The notes beneath the pieces are model-generated. The model was not told where the DNA came from and did no database searches. It saw only the letters and a list, made by a program, of their open reading frames with translations. From positions 24,036 through 35,622 of the forward strand of contig NZEI01000069.1 of the NCBI GenBank assembly GCA_002690405.1: a DNA stretch of 11,587 nucleotides, in the 5' to 3' direction. The translations under genes and the position numbers were made by a program. Position 1 is the stretch's first letter; each line of letters opens with the position of its first letter. This stretch comes from Gammaproteobacteria bacterium. Lineage in GTDB: Bacteria > Pseudomonadota > Gammaproteobacteria > Pseudomonadales > Azotimanducaceae. Below are positions 1 to 6,619 of this stretch, one piece after another.

Positions 1-527
1 CCAGCACTGCGCTGGCGGCTTTTTAAGAACATTGGTAACTCACCAAAAAATTCCCCAGCGTTTAGATAATCTAAAATGATTTCTCTGCCGGCGGCGCCGT
101 CAATGTGCACTGACACCATGCCGCGCAGCAACAAAAACACCGAGTCGCAATTTTCACCGCCAAAGATAATGGTGCTACGGGGCTGAAATTTGCGCAGATT
201 TGCCGCCGCGATAAAAGCTCGAAGATGAGGTTCCTCAGGCTCATACCGTTCACCGGGAATTATTTGTGCGTAGCGTTCCTGCTCGGGATCAAATTCGGCA
301 ATGCCGTCGTCCCAGCTGACCAATTGATCAAACAAATGGCCGCCGTATTCGGACTGCTGACCTTTCAAAGCCTGCAACATTTGCGTTGATTCCATGACTG
401 CGGCGGAATCCCAGGCCAAGGAGATATCGTTGGATTGAGAGAAGGAGGTCTCAATATTCAACGGATCTGCATCGGCCGTGACATACATCGATTCGCGTTG
501 CGAACTTCGATCACTGTTTGGTTTCAT
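1..527 (-). CDS. Vfr/Crp-family cyclic-nucleotide-binding regulator, N-terminal part, with long N-terminal extension
   Basis: The frame opens at ATG 525-527 and stays open for 175 codons to the left window edge, so the C-terminal part, including any HTH DNA-binding domain, lies outside. Residues about 100-175 match the cAMP-binding beta-barrel of Crp and especially Pseudomonas Vfr: a PRSTIIF strand (116-122), LLLRG (132-136), GREIILDYLNAGEFFGEL (147-164) and RSA (173-175). The Gly-Glu of FGEL and the Arg-Ser pair correspond to cAMP phosphate/ribose ligands in Crp, so cAMP binding is plausible. About 90 residues precede the point where Crp proteins normally begin; this part is acidic and polar and I do not recognise it. 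No ATG, GTG or TTG lies near the usual Crp start, so an extension of at least about 30 residues is unavoidable. An AGGTG sits about 7 bases before the ATG and an in-frame stop lies further upstream. Family assignment is firm; cAMP as ligand and orthology to Vfr are inferred. Confidence 0.85.
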   Translation of the reverse strand, partial: MKPNSDRSSQRESMYVTADADPLNIETSFSQSNDISLAWDSAAVMESTQMLQALKGQQSEYGGHLFDQLVSWDDGIAEFDPEQERYAQIIPGERYEPEEPHLRAFIAAANLRKFQPRSTIIFGGENCDSVFLLLRGMVSVHIDGAAGREIILDYLNAGEFFGELPMFLKSRQRSA

Positions 528-656
528 CGAACCACACCTGCACCACTTATTCGTCAGCCATGCTAGCTGCGCTTAGCAAATCAGGTAGGGGGCGTTAAGA
601 CGAACGGTAGCAATTCGCTCCTAGACGGTGGCTTATAGGCCCCTAAAGACCATTAG
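528..656. other. Gap between coq7 and the Vfr/Crp-like gene
   Basis: This 129-base stretch should hold the end of the coq7 message and the promoter of the regulator gene. I see no hairpin with a U-tract, no clear sigma-70 promoter and no TGTGA-N6-TCACA Crp site. An imperfect GCTA..TAGC symmetry around 563-578 is too weak to name. Confidence 0.3.
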
Positions 657-1307
657 TTAGATTCTGTAGCTGCTCTTGGTCATTATCTTTGCGGCCAAGC
701 TCATACCGCGTTTGAGCATCGCTGGGAATTCTTCGCCACCCATTTCCAAAGCGTGGGCGCCATGACGTGCTTCGTCAGCACGCATGGTCTGCAAAATCGC
801 ACGGGTCTTTGCATCACTTTGCGGAATTGAATCTAAGTGTTCATTCAGATGCTCTACCACCTGAGCTTCGGTAGCTTCGACAAACCCAAGACTGATTCGG
901 TCACCAAGCAGCCCCGCGCCGGCACCCAGCACAAATGACGCTCCGTAAAATAACGGATCTAATACGCTGGGCCGGGCATCGAGTTCTTCTAGACGCTGTG
1001 CGCACCACGTCAAATGATCCTGCTCTTCGGCAGCCGCATCCAATAACGAGCGCTGGGCGACCGGGTCACGCGCAGTCATCGCCTGGCCCTCGTACAACGC
1101 CTGGGCACAGATCTCACCAGTATGGTTTACCCGCATCAAACCGCCGACGTGACGCTTTTCCGCGTCGCTCAGATCTGCATCTTGAATTTGCTCTGCGGGA
1201 TTTTCGCGCTGGACTGTACGGCCCCCTGTTAAGGTCTTAAGTGCTCGATCGAACCCATTAATAAGGTGATCTACAGCATCGCTAGGATTTCTTTGTGCAC
1301 TGCTCAT
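657..1307 (-). CDS. coq7: 2-polyprenyl-3-methyl-6-methoxy-1,4-benzoquinone monooxygenase (Coq7-type diiron hydroxylase)
   Basis: This enzyme carries out the penultimate, C6-hydroxylation step of ubiquinone synthesis at the inner membrane face, using a ferritin-like diiron centre. The 216 residues match the usual bacterial Coq7 length. All six expected iron ligands are visible: E65 in NHTGEI, E95 and H98 in EEQDH, E147 in EATEAQ, and E179 and H182 in DEARH. The C-terminal SYRI ending is also typical of the family. The start ATG has GGAAAG about 5 bases upstream. It lies only 29 bases after the purD stop with no terminator between, so it is probably the last gene of a dusB-purH-purD-coq7 transcript. 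In Pseudomonas, coq7 is instead close to vfr, and here a Vfr-like gene follows directly downstream, so that neighbourhood is partly kept. Presence of Coq7 rather than the flavin enzyme UbiF/Coq6-type fits an aerobic non-enteric gammaproteobacterium. Confidence 0.97.
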   Translation of the reverse strand: MSSAQRNPSDAVDHLINGFDRALKTLTGGRTVQRENPAEQIQDADLSDAEKRHVGGLMRVNHTGEICAQALYEGQAMTARDPVAQRSLLDAAAEEQDHLTWCAQRLEELDARPSVLDPLFYGASFVLGAGAGLLGDRISLGFVEATEAQVVEHLNEHLDSIPQSDAKTRAILQTMRADEARHGAHALEMGGEEFPAMLKRGMSLAAKIMTKSSYRI

Positions 1308-1336
1308 GCGCTTTCCAAAATATTCAACAACGAACG

Positions 1337-2614
1337 CTACTGTCGATCGATGGCTCGATAGCCAATATCCTTGCGAAAGTAACGATTACGCCAGCCAATT
1401 AAATCCAGCCGTTCATAGGCCCGGGCCTGGGCAAGCGCCACATCCTCGCCTAAGCCTACAACACACAACACCCGTCCCCCTGCAGTAACGATGTCGGATT
1501 GTTGCTCGCGAGTACCGGCATGAAAGACTTTTGTATCAGCTAACTCTTTATCTAGACCCGTGATTATGTCACCAGTCTCATAGGCTGCTGGGTAGCCGCC
1601 AGCAGCCATTACAACACCCAGTGCTACCCGCTGATCAAACTGTAACTGCAGATCAGCAAGTGTACCTGCTACTGCAGCCTGGCAGGCCTGCAGCAGATCG
1701 GATTGTAAACGCATCATTACCGGCTGCGCCTCAGGATCACCAAAGCGGCAATTGAATTCGATGACCTTGGGGTTACCTTCGTCATCGATCATTAGTCCAG
1801 CGTACAGAAAACCAATATATGGTGCGCCATCTTTCGCCATACCTGCCAATGTTGGCTCGATGACATCGCGCATAACCGTCGCATGTACTTGCGCAGTCAC
1901 TACCGGGGCTGGAGAGTATGCGCCCATGCCGCCGGTGTTTGGTCCTTTGTCGCCATCGTCTCGGGCTTTATGGTCTTGGGAGGAAGCAAACGGTATTGCG
2001 TGTACACCATCGCAAAGACAGATAAAGCTGGCTTCTTCGCCGGCTAAGAATTCCTCAATAACGACTTTATGGCCGGCCTCGCCAAATACATTACCGGCTA
2101 GCATATCGCGTACCGCCGCCAAGGCTTGCGACTCGTCAGTCGCGACCACCACGCCCTTACCGGCGGCGAGCCCATCGGCCTTTATAACGATCGGTGCACC
2201 TTGCGCACGCACATATTCACTGGCTTCGTTGATGTCAGTAAATGTGGCGTGGGCCGCGGTGGGAATACCGTGGCGCTGCAGAAAATCTTTACTGAAGGCC
2301 TTCGACCCTTCTAACTGAGCTGCAGCCTTACTCGGACCAAAGCAGGGCAATCCTGCAGCGGTAAAGTCATCGACTATGCCAGCAACTAAGGGCAACTCGG
2401 GCCCAACTAAGGTGAAATCTACAGCTTCGCGCTGAGCCAATGCCAGCAGACCCGCGCAATCATCTGCCGCCACATCGACGTTACGTAGACCAGGCTCGAT
2501 CGCGGTGCCTGCGTTTCCCGGCGCAACCAGCACTTCATTCACTCCGGCACTTTGCCGCAGTTTCCAAGCTAACGCGTGTTCGCGGCCACCACTGCCGATT
2601 ACTAGTATTTTCAT
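1337..2614 (-). CDS. purD: Phosphoribosylamine-glycine ligase (GAR synthetase)
   Basis: It catalyses the second step of de novo purine synthesis: 5-phosphoribosylamine plus glycine plus ATP gives glycinamide ribonucleotide. The 425-residue length is normal. Visible features are the N-terminal nucleotide-fold loop GSGGREHAL (7-15), the ATP-grasp region with IKADGLAAGKGVVV (144-157), the NTGGMGAYSPAP segment (226-237), and the metal/ATP-binding IEFNCRFGDPEAQP (285-298). The ATG is preceded by GGGTGA, an acceptable ribosome-binding site, and the start agrees with the family N terminus (MKILVIGSGGREHA). It follows purH after 41 bases, the same pairing as in Pseudomonas and E. coli, and is followed closely by coq7. 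No truncation or missing catalytic segment is evident. Confidence 0.98.
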   Translation of the reverse strand: MKILVIGSGGREHALAWKLRQSAGVNEVLVAPGNAGTAIEPGLRNVDVAADDCAGLLALAQREAVDFTLVGPELPLVAGIVDDFTAAGLPCFGPSKAAAQLEGSKAFSKDFLQRHGIPTAAHATFTDINEASEYVRAQGAPIVIKADGLAAGKGVVVATDESQALAAVRDMLAGNVFGEAGHKVVIEEFLAGEEASFICLCDGVHAIPFASSQDHKARDDGDKGPNTGGMGAYSPAPVVTAQVHATVMRDVIEPTLAGMAKDGAPYIGFLYAGLMIDDEGNPKVIEFNCRFGDPEAQPVMMRLQSDLLQACQAAVAGTLADLQLQFDQRVALGVVMAAGGYPAAYETGDIITGLDKELADTKVFHAGTREQQSDIVTAGGRVLCVVGLGEDVALAQARAYERLDLIGWRNRYFRKDIGYRAIDRQ

Positions 2615-2634
2615 CTATTCACCCAGAACGTTTA

Positions 2635-2650
2635 CGGCACCCATGCGCCG
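2635..2650 (-). other. Small hairpin in the purH-purD gap
   Basis: Read on the minus strand, CGGCGC and GTGCCG can pair around a 4-base loop, with one G-U wobble that forms only in the purH-purD sense RNA. No U-tract follows, so it is not a terminator. It could stabilise or process the message, or be chance. Confidence 0.3.
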
Positions 2651-2655
2651 CGCTA

Positions 2656-4215
2656 TTAATGGCGGAAATGCCGAATACCTGTGAAAACCATCGCCAGACC
2701 GTGTTCATCCGCGGCGGCGATAACTTCTTCGTCGCGCATAGACCCGCCCGGTTGAATAACCGCACTTATACCTGCCTCTGCCGCAGCATCTATGCCGTCC
2801 CTGAACGGAAAAAATGCATCTGACGCCATCACTGCACCTGGCACACTCAGCCCCTCTTCTGCCGCTTTCAATCCTGCGATCTTCGCGCTGATGACCCGAC
2901 TCATTTGGCCTGCACCAACGCCGATGGTTTGCGCATCCCGCGCATAAACAATCGCATTAGATTTAGTGAACCACGCAACCTTCCATGCGAAGTGCAGGTC
3001 TGCTAGTTGCGCGGCGGTGGGCTGAACTTTTGTGACCACTCGCAGGGCCGCATCGTCAAGGCAAGTCTCATCTGCATCCTGCAGCAACAAGCCACCGCCA
3101 ACACGTTTAAATTCCATGCCACGCCCCGCACTACCGCGCTCACCACAACTAAGTAGACGCACATTTTTCTTCTGCTGGGCGACATCAACCGCCTCGGAAT
3201 CAACAGTGGGCGCAATTACGACTTCAACAAACTGCCGCTCAAGGATCAGGCCCAGAAGTTTTGCATCCAGTGGGCGGTTGAAAGCTATGATGCCTCCAAA
3301 TGCGGATGTGGGATCTGTGGCGAAGGCTTTTTCGTACGCTTCCAGAAGATCGTTGCCTAGGCCTACCCCGCATGGGTTCGCGTGTTTCACAATCACACAG
3401 GCGGGCTCGTCAAAAGCGGCAACGCATTCTAATGCGGCATCCGTGTCGGCGATATTGTTATAGGAGAGCGCCTTACCTTGGAGCTGGGTATACCCCGCTA
3501 TCGTACCCTCAGGACTTGGGGTCAGGCCGGCACCACCTATCTCGCGGTAAAAACCTGCGCGCTGATGCGGATTTTCGCCATAACGCATGTCATCTATTTT
3601 TTCGAAGGTTAGCGTCAGTGAATCCGGTAACGGCTCCTCTGCCCCCAGATATCCCGCCACCGTCGCATCGTATTGCGCTGTATGGCGGAATGCCTTAAGC
3701 GCAAATTGACGTCGCATCGTCTGGTCTACTTTATTTTCACGCAGTGCATGCAAAACCTCAGAGTAATCGTCAGGGCTTACCACGACCAAAACGTCGGCAT
3801 GGTTTTTCGCTGCAGCTCGAACCATTGTTGGCCCACCAATATCAATATTTTCGATCGCCATGGCATCGGTACAATCTTGCCGAGCAATCGTTGCAGCAAA
3901 GGGATATAGGTTAACTACCACTAAATCGATGGGGTCTATGGACTGCGCCGCCAGCACTTCGTCATCAATACCCCGCCGCGCTAGGATGCCGCCGTGTATT
4001 TTCGGGTGCAGGGTCTTTACCCGCCCGTCCATTATTTCCGGCGAACCGGTATGTTCTGATACTTCGGTGACTTTTATACCGGCCTCAAGCAATGCCTTAT
4101 AGGTCCCGCCCGTAGACAATATTTCAACATCAGTGTCAGCTAACGCTTGGGCAAAGTCGGTTACCCCAGTTTTATCTGAAACGCTGATCAACGCTCTGCG
4201 AATTTGCAGTGCCAT
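2656..4215 (-). CDS. purH: Bifunctional AICAR formyltransferase / IMP cyclohydrolase
   Basis: It performs the last two steps of IMP synthesis in the cytoplasm: formylation of AICAR using 10-formyl-tetrahydrofolate, then ring closure. The 519 residues are the usual length. The N-terminal IMP cyclohydrolase (MGS-like) domain occupies about residues 1-195, with SVSDKTG (11-17), STGGT (34-38) and TLHPKIHGGIL (68-78). The transformylase domain follows, with RYGENPHQ (211-218), the catalytic KHANPCG (277-283), and the C-terminal DAFFPFRDGID (466-476) and IQPGGSMRD (487-495). The start is well supported by an AGGAG site about 7 bases before ATG; that site overlaps the dusB stop codon, so translation of the two genes is likely coupled. 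In Pseudomonas and relatives fis lies directly before purH, and here it is absent. Confidence 0.98.
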   Translation of the reverse strand: MALQIRRALISVSDKTGVTDFAQALADTDVEILSTGGTYKALLEAGIKVTEVSEHTGSPEIMDGRVKTLHPKIHGGILARRGIDDEVLAAQSIDPIDLVVVNLYPFAATIARQDCTDAMAIENIDIGGPTMVRAAAKNHADVLVVVSPDDYSEVLHALRENKVDQTMRRQFALKAFRHTAQYDATVAGYLGAEEPLPDSLTLTFEKIDDMRYGENPHQRAGFYREIGGAGLTPSPEGTIAGYTQLQGKALSYNNIADTDAALECVAAFDEPACVIVKHANPCGVGLGNDLLEAYEKAFATDPTSAFGGIIAFNRPLDAKLLGLILERQFVEVVIAPTVDSEAVDVAQQKKNVRLLSCGERGSAGRGMEFKRVGGGLLLQDADETCLDDAALRVVTKVQPTAAQLADLHFAWKVAWFTKSNAIVYARDAQTIGVGAGQMSRVISAKIAGLKAAEEGLSVPGAVMASDAFFPFRDGIDAAAEAGISAVIQPGGSMRDEEVIAAADEHGLAMVFTGIRHFRH

Positions 4216-4220
4216 GTAGA

Positions 4221-4227
4221 TCTCCTA
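4221..4227 (-). promoter_or_regulatory. purH ribosome-binding site overlapping the dusB stop codon
   Basis: Read on the minus strand, the dusB stop TAG forms the first bases of TAGGAGA, giving a strong AGGAG element about 7 bases before the purH ATG. The arrangement fixes the purH start and suggests translational coupling. Confidence 0.8.
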
Positions 4228-5253
4228 GCAAGAGAGTGAATTTACCGCCAACGGAGGTTTCGCTTTTACCCGTTGTTGCTGTTCTAGAATCGTCGCTTCG
4301 GTGAGCGCGCTAAGCCATGTTACCTGGGCAAAGGCAGTATCTAGCCGCATAAACTCAGGAACTAATGCAGTGGCATCTAATCGCTGCAGGTAGGCTTGTA
4401 TATGTTTACGCGCAATCCGCACACCTTGCTGGAGGCCATAAAATCTGTGCATATGGTCCAGGTGTTCACACATAATGGCTAACCGCTGGGGCAGGGTCGG
4501 CGCGCCAGCACCGGCTAACTCCTGAAAAATCCATGGCTGCCCGATTGCACCACGCCCAATCATTATGCCGTCTGCACCACTCTGAGCCAGCGCCTGCGCC
4601 GCACTTTGCGCATCGTCAATATCGCCATTAGCGAATACGGGGATGGATAAATCTCTGCTCGCTTCAGCGACCGCGGCGAAGCGCACCGCACCTGCAAATT
4701 TACAGGCGCGGCTGCGGCCATGCATGACTACCATCCGCGCACCTGCTTGCTCTGCAGCACGCACTGCCTCTGCACCTATTCGGTCGTCGACAACTAACCC
4801 AGTACGAGTTTTTATCGTCACTGGAACAGTAACCGCTGCGGCGACGGTCTCGACAATGTTGGCCACTCGATCAAGATCCCCAAGCAATGCTGACCCTGCA
4901 GCGCGGCGACATACCTTTTTCGCCGGACACCCAAAATTGATATCGATTAGCGCGGCCCCTTCATCAACCAGACGGCGCGCCGTTTCCGCCATGACCGCCG
5001 GTTCATTACCCGCCATCTGCACCGCCGTCGGCGCCGCACAGGGCAGAGCCTCACGGCGCAGCTGACTTTTTTGGGTGTGCCAAAGATCCAGCTTAGACGC
5101 GACCATTTCGCTCACCATGTGCCCAGCTCCAAACCGCCACGCTAGGGTGCGGAAAGGCACATCGGTCAGTCCAGCCATAGGCGCCAATGCGATACGGTTC
5201 CGTAACTGCATAGGGCCAAGACTTAATGGAGAATGAAGAAGTGACTGGATCAT
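4225..5253 (-). CDS. dusB: tRNA-dihydrouridine synthase, DusB type
   Basis: This FMN enzyme uses NADPH to reduce specific uridines in the tRNA D-loop. The TIM-barrel half shows APMAGLTD (24-31), the active-site INFGCPAKKV (105-114) with catalytic Cys109, IKTRTG (147-152), MHGRSR (177-182), FANGDI (207-212) and the FMN-phosphate loop MIGRGAIGQPW (231-241). The helical C-terminal domain contains ARKHIQAYLQ (281-290). The DusB subtype rests on these motifs and on the neighbouring prmA and purH. At 342 residues it is about 10-20 longer than usual, with an unconserved basic and hydrophobic tail from about 322. The chosen ATG fits the family N terminus but has no Shine-Dalgarno sequence, because a terminator U-tract ends only about 9 bases upstream; Met15 is the only nearby alternative. 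Normally fis follows dusB in this lineage. Here purH begins 9 bases later. Confidence 0.95.
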   Translation of the reverse strand: MIQSLLHSPLSLGPMQLRNRIALAPMAGLTDVPFRTLAWRFGAGHMVSEMVASKLDLWHTQKSQLRREALPCAAPTAVQMAGNEPAVMAETARRLVDEGAALIDINFGCPAKKVCRRAAGSALLGDLDRVANIVETVAAAVTVPVTIKTRTGLVVDDRIGAEAVRAAEQAGARMVVMHGRSRACKFAGAVRFAAVAEASRDLSIPVFANGDIDDAQSAAQALAQSGADGIMIGRGAIGQPWIFQELAGAGAPTLPQRLAIMCEHLDHMHRFYGLQQGVRIARKHIQAYLQRLDATALVPEFMRLDTAFAQVTWLSALTEATILEQQQRVKAKPPLAVNSLSC

Positions 5254-5262
5254 ATTCAGGGC

Positions 5263-5290
5263 AAAAAAATAGGGCGGTATGATACCGCCC
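5263..5290 (-). terminator. Rho-independent terminator between the VOC gene and dusB
   Basis: On the minus strand there is a perfect 8-bp GC-rich stem, GGGCGGTA (plus-strand bases 5272-5279) pairing with TACCGCCC (5283-5290), around a 3-base loop. After two bases it is followed by seven T residues (plus-strand A run 5263-5269). This is a textbook intrinsic terminator for transcripts coming from prmA and the VOC gene. Its U-tract ends about 9 bases before the dusB ATG, so it separates the upstream aroQ-accB-prmA-VOC unit from dusB-purH-purD-coq7, unless it acts as a leaky terminator or attenuator. Confidence 0.9.
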
Positions 5291-5305
5291 CCGTTCGCAA
5301 ACCAA

Positions 5306-5317
5306 CAGCCGCGGCTG
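5306..5317. repeat. 12-bp perfect palindrome between the VOC stop and the terminator
   Basis: The sequence CAGCCGCGGCTG is its own reverse complement. It lies 9 bases past the VOC stop and 15 bases before the terminator stem, in the only place where a dedicated dusB promoter could sit. It could be a small operator half-pair or chance in a GC-rich stretch; I recognise no known binding motif. Confidence 0.35.
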
Positions 5318-5326
5318 CGACTGAAG

Positions 5327-5698
5327 TTACATTTTCATTTCGTAAAAACACAATTTATTACCGTCTGGGTCACGCACATAGGCGCCGTAAAAAACGGGCA
5401 GTCGCTCCCCTGGCTCGCCTTCATCTGTGGCGCCCAGTTCTAATGCCTTAGCATACAGCTTGTCGACACCGGCGCGGTCCCCACCCGGAATCGCAATCAT
5501 ATTGCCGTTACCATGATGGGGAGCTTGTTCATCATAGGGAATACAAACAGCTAACATTGGAGCACCAGGCCCGGTGCCATAAAACTTAATGCGATCCTGG
5601 CCAAATAATTGCTTTGCACCTACCTCGGCAAGCAGTCCGTCGTAAAAGCCGCAGGCTTTGTCCATGTCACTAACACCAATAGTGATATACCCGATCAT
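5327..5698 (-). CDS. VOC-superfamily (glyoxalase/bleomycin resistance/dioxygenase fold) protein
   Basis: A 123-residue protein with the paired beta-alpha-beta-beta-beta layout of the vicinal oxygen chelate fold: first half starting IGYITIGVSDMDKACGFYDGL-like (residues 2-22), second half ending with the diagnostic YVRDPDGNKLCFYE (107-120). It belongs to the small stand-alone proteins that carry the GYVTIGxxD opening, whose substrates are mostly unknown. The His often found in the first strand of metal-binding VOC enzymes is Tyr4 here, while E120 is in the position of the last ligand, so a classical glyoxalase I metal site is doubtful. The start has AGGGG about 8 bases upstream. It lies 21 bases after prmA and just before a terminator, so it is probably co-transcribed as the last gene of that unit. 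I do not assign a reaction. Confidence 0.88.
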   Translation of the reverse strand: MIGYITIGVSDMDKACGFYDGLLAEVGAKQLFGQDRIKFYGTGPGAPMLAVCIPYDEQAPHHGNGNMIAIPGGDRAGVDKLYAKALELGATDEGEPGERLPVFYGAYVRDPDGNKLCFYEMKM

Positions 5699-5719
5699 TT
5701 CGTTTCCCCTTACTGCAGT

Positions 5720-6619
5720 TTATGAATTTTTTATGCCAATCAGACAGGCCCAGTCATCTTCGATCACCGGCTTAACAAAATCAATTAGCGGATAGGCTTC
5801 GACAACACTGTCCACCTGTTGCGGCAGAATACCCGACAACACGACCCGGCCCCCGGGCTGCAATAGCGCACAGAAGTGCTCGGCCAGTTGCTGCAACGGT
5901 CCAGCCAAGATATTTGCCGCGACCACATCGAAGGGCACGAGGTCTGATTCGGTCAGTCGCTGCCAATCTTGTAGGTTGAAGACTTGCAGTTGATCGCTGT
6001 CGACAGCGTTAAATCGCGCATTTTCAGTGGTCGCCAATACCGCCTGATCATCATGGTCTACGCCAACCGCGGTGGCACCTAGCAGCGCGGCCGCGATGGC
6101 AAGAATTCCCGAGCCACAGCCGAAGTCGAGAATCCGCTGGCCAGGGCGAACAGATTCGGCCAAATATGACAAACACATCCTCGTGGTGGGGTGACTGCCA
6201 CTGCCGAACGCTAATCCAGGTTCCAAGTAGAGACAGGCTATGTTCTCTGGTCGTGGATCCGCTGCACGGGATTTAGGTAACAGCCACAGCCGATCTGCAA
6301 AGCGTCGGTCAATTGCATGCTGATGCAAGGCAGCTTGCCAATCTTGTTCTGCAATAAAATCAAATTCGCAATTCTCGTGAAGTTGCGGGTCCAGCTGTTT
6401 TAACTCGGCACCGAGCTCCGCCACATCCAGATCAAGATGGAAAAATGCTTTGACCCGCACCAACTGCCAGATCGGCGTGGCGCCCGGATCCGGCTCCAGC
6501 ACCACCTCATCCGCTAAGCTTTCTAACACCACAGCCACTGCACCGTGATCGGTCAACAGCTTCTCGGCCTGTGCTACTTGATCAGACTGCAGGTGCCAAC
6601 GCAGTTGAATCCAACTCAC
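5720..6619 (-). CDS. prmA: Ribosomal protein L11 methyltransferase
   Basis: This SAM-dependent cytoplasmic enzyme methylates ribosomal protein L11. The 299 residues match the family. The N-terminal substrate-recognition domain begins MSWIQLRW, close to the E. coli MPWIQLK start, which supports the GTG start codon used here (plus-strand CAC at 6617-6619). Then come PGLAFGSGSHPTTRMCL (134-150), the SAM-binding LDFGCGSGILA (164-174) and the NILAGPL loop (236-242) expected near the transferred methyl group. The GTG overlaps the accB TGA by four bases, so translation is probably coupled to accB. In Pseudomonas accC lies between accB and prmA; here it does not. All core motifs are intact. Confidence 0.97.
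   Translation of the reverse strand: MSWIQLRWHLQSDQVAQAEKLLTDHGAVAVVLESLADEVVLEPDPGATPIWQLVRVKAFFHLDLDVAELGAELKQLDPQLHENCEFDFIAEQDWQAALHQHAIDRRFADRLWLLPKSRAADPRPENIACLYLEPGLAFGSGSHPTTRMCLSYLAESVRPGQRILDFGCGSGILAIAAALLGATAVGVDHDDQAVLATTENARFNAVDSDQLQVFNLQDWQRLTESDLVPFDVVAANILAGPLQQLAEHFCALLQPGGRVVLSGILPQQVDSVVEAYPLIDFVKPVIEDDWACLIGIKNS

Noticed and set aside
71..253. Minus-strand frame of 60 codons at the left edge
   Set aside because: It overlaps the Vfr/Crp-like frame, which shows the conserved cAMP-binding motifs and runs off the window edge.
601..660. Possible terminator after coq7 (CTTTAGGGGCCTATAAG region)
   Set aside because: The symmetry allows only a 4-bp stem with a 2-base loop and there is no U-tract.
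935..1240. Plus-strand open frame opposite coq7
   Set aside because: The coq7 frame on the other strand has all six iron ligands; this frame has no recognisable domain.
1752..2318. Plus-strand open frame of 188 codons opposite purD
   Set aside because: It is antisense to a complete, motif-bearing purD, has low-complexity Ser/Ala/Pro composition, and resembles no family.
3032..3698. Plus-strand open frames opposite purH
   Set aside because: They are shadows of the intact purH coding frame, with no ribosome-binding site or family similarity.
5254..5326. PurR-like operator before dusB-purH-purD
   Set aside because: No match to the ANGCAANCGNTTNCNT pur box; the only palindrome is the unrelated GC-rich 12-mer.
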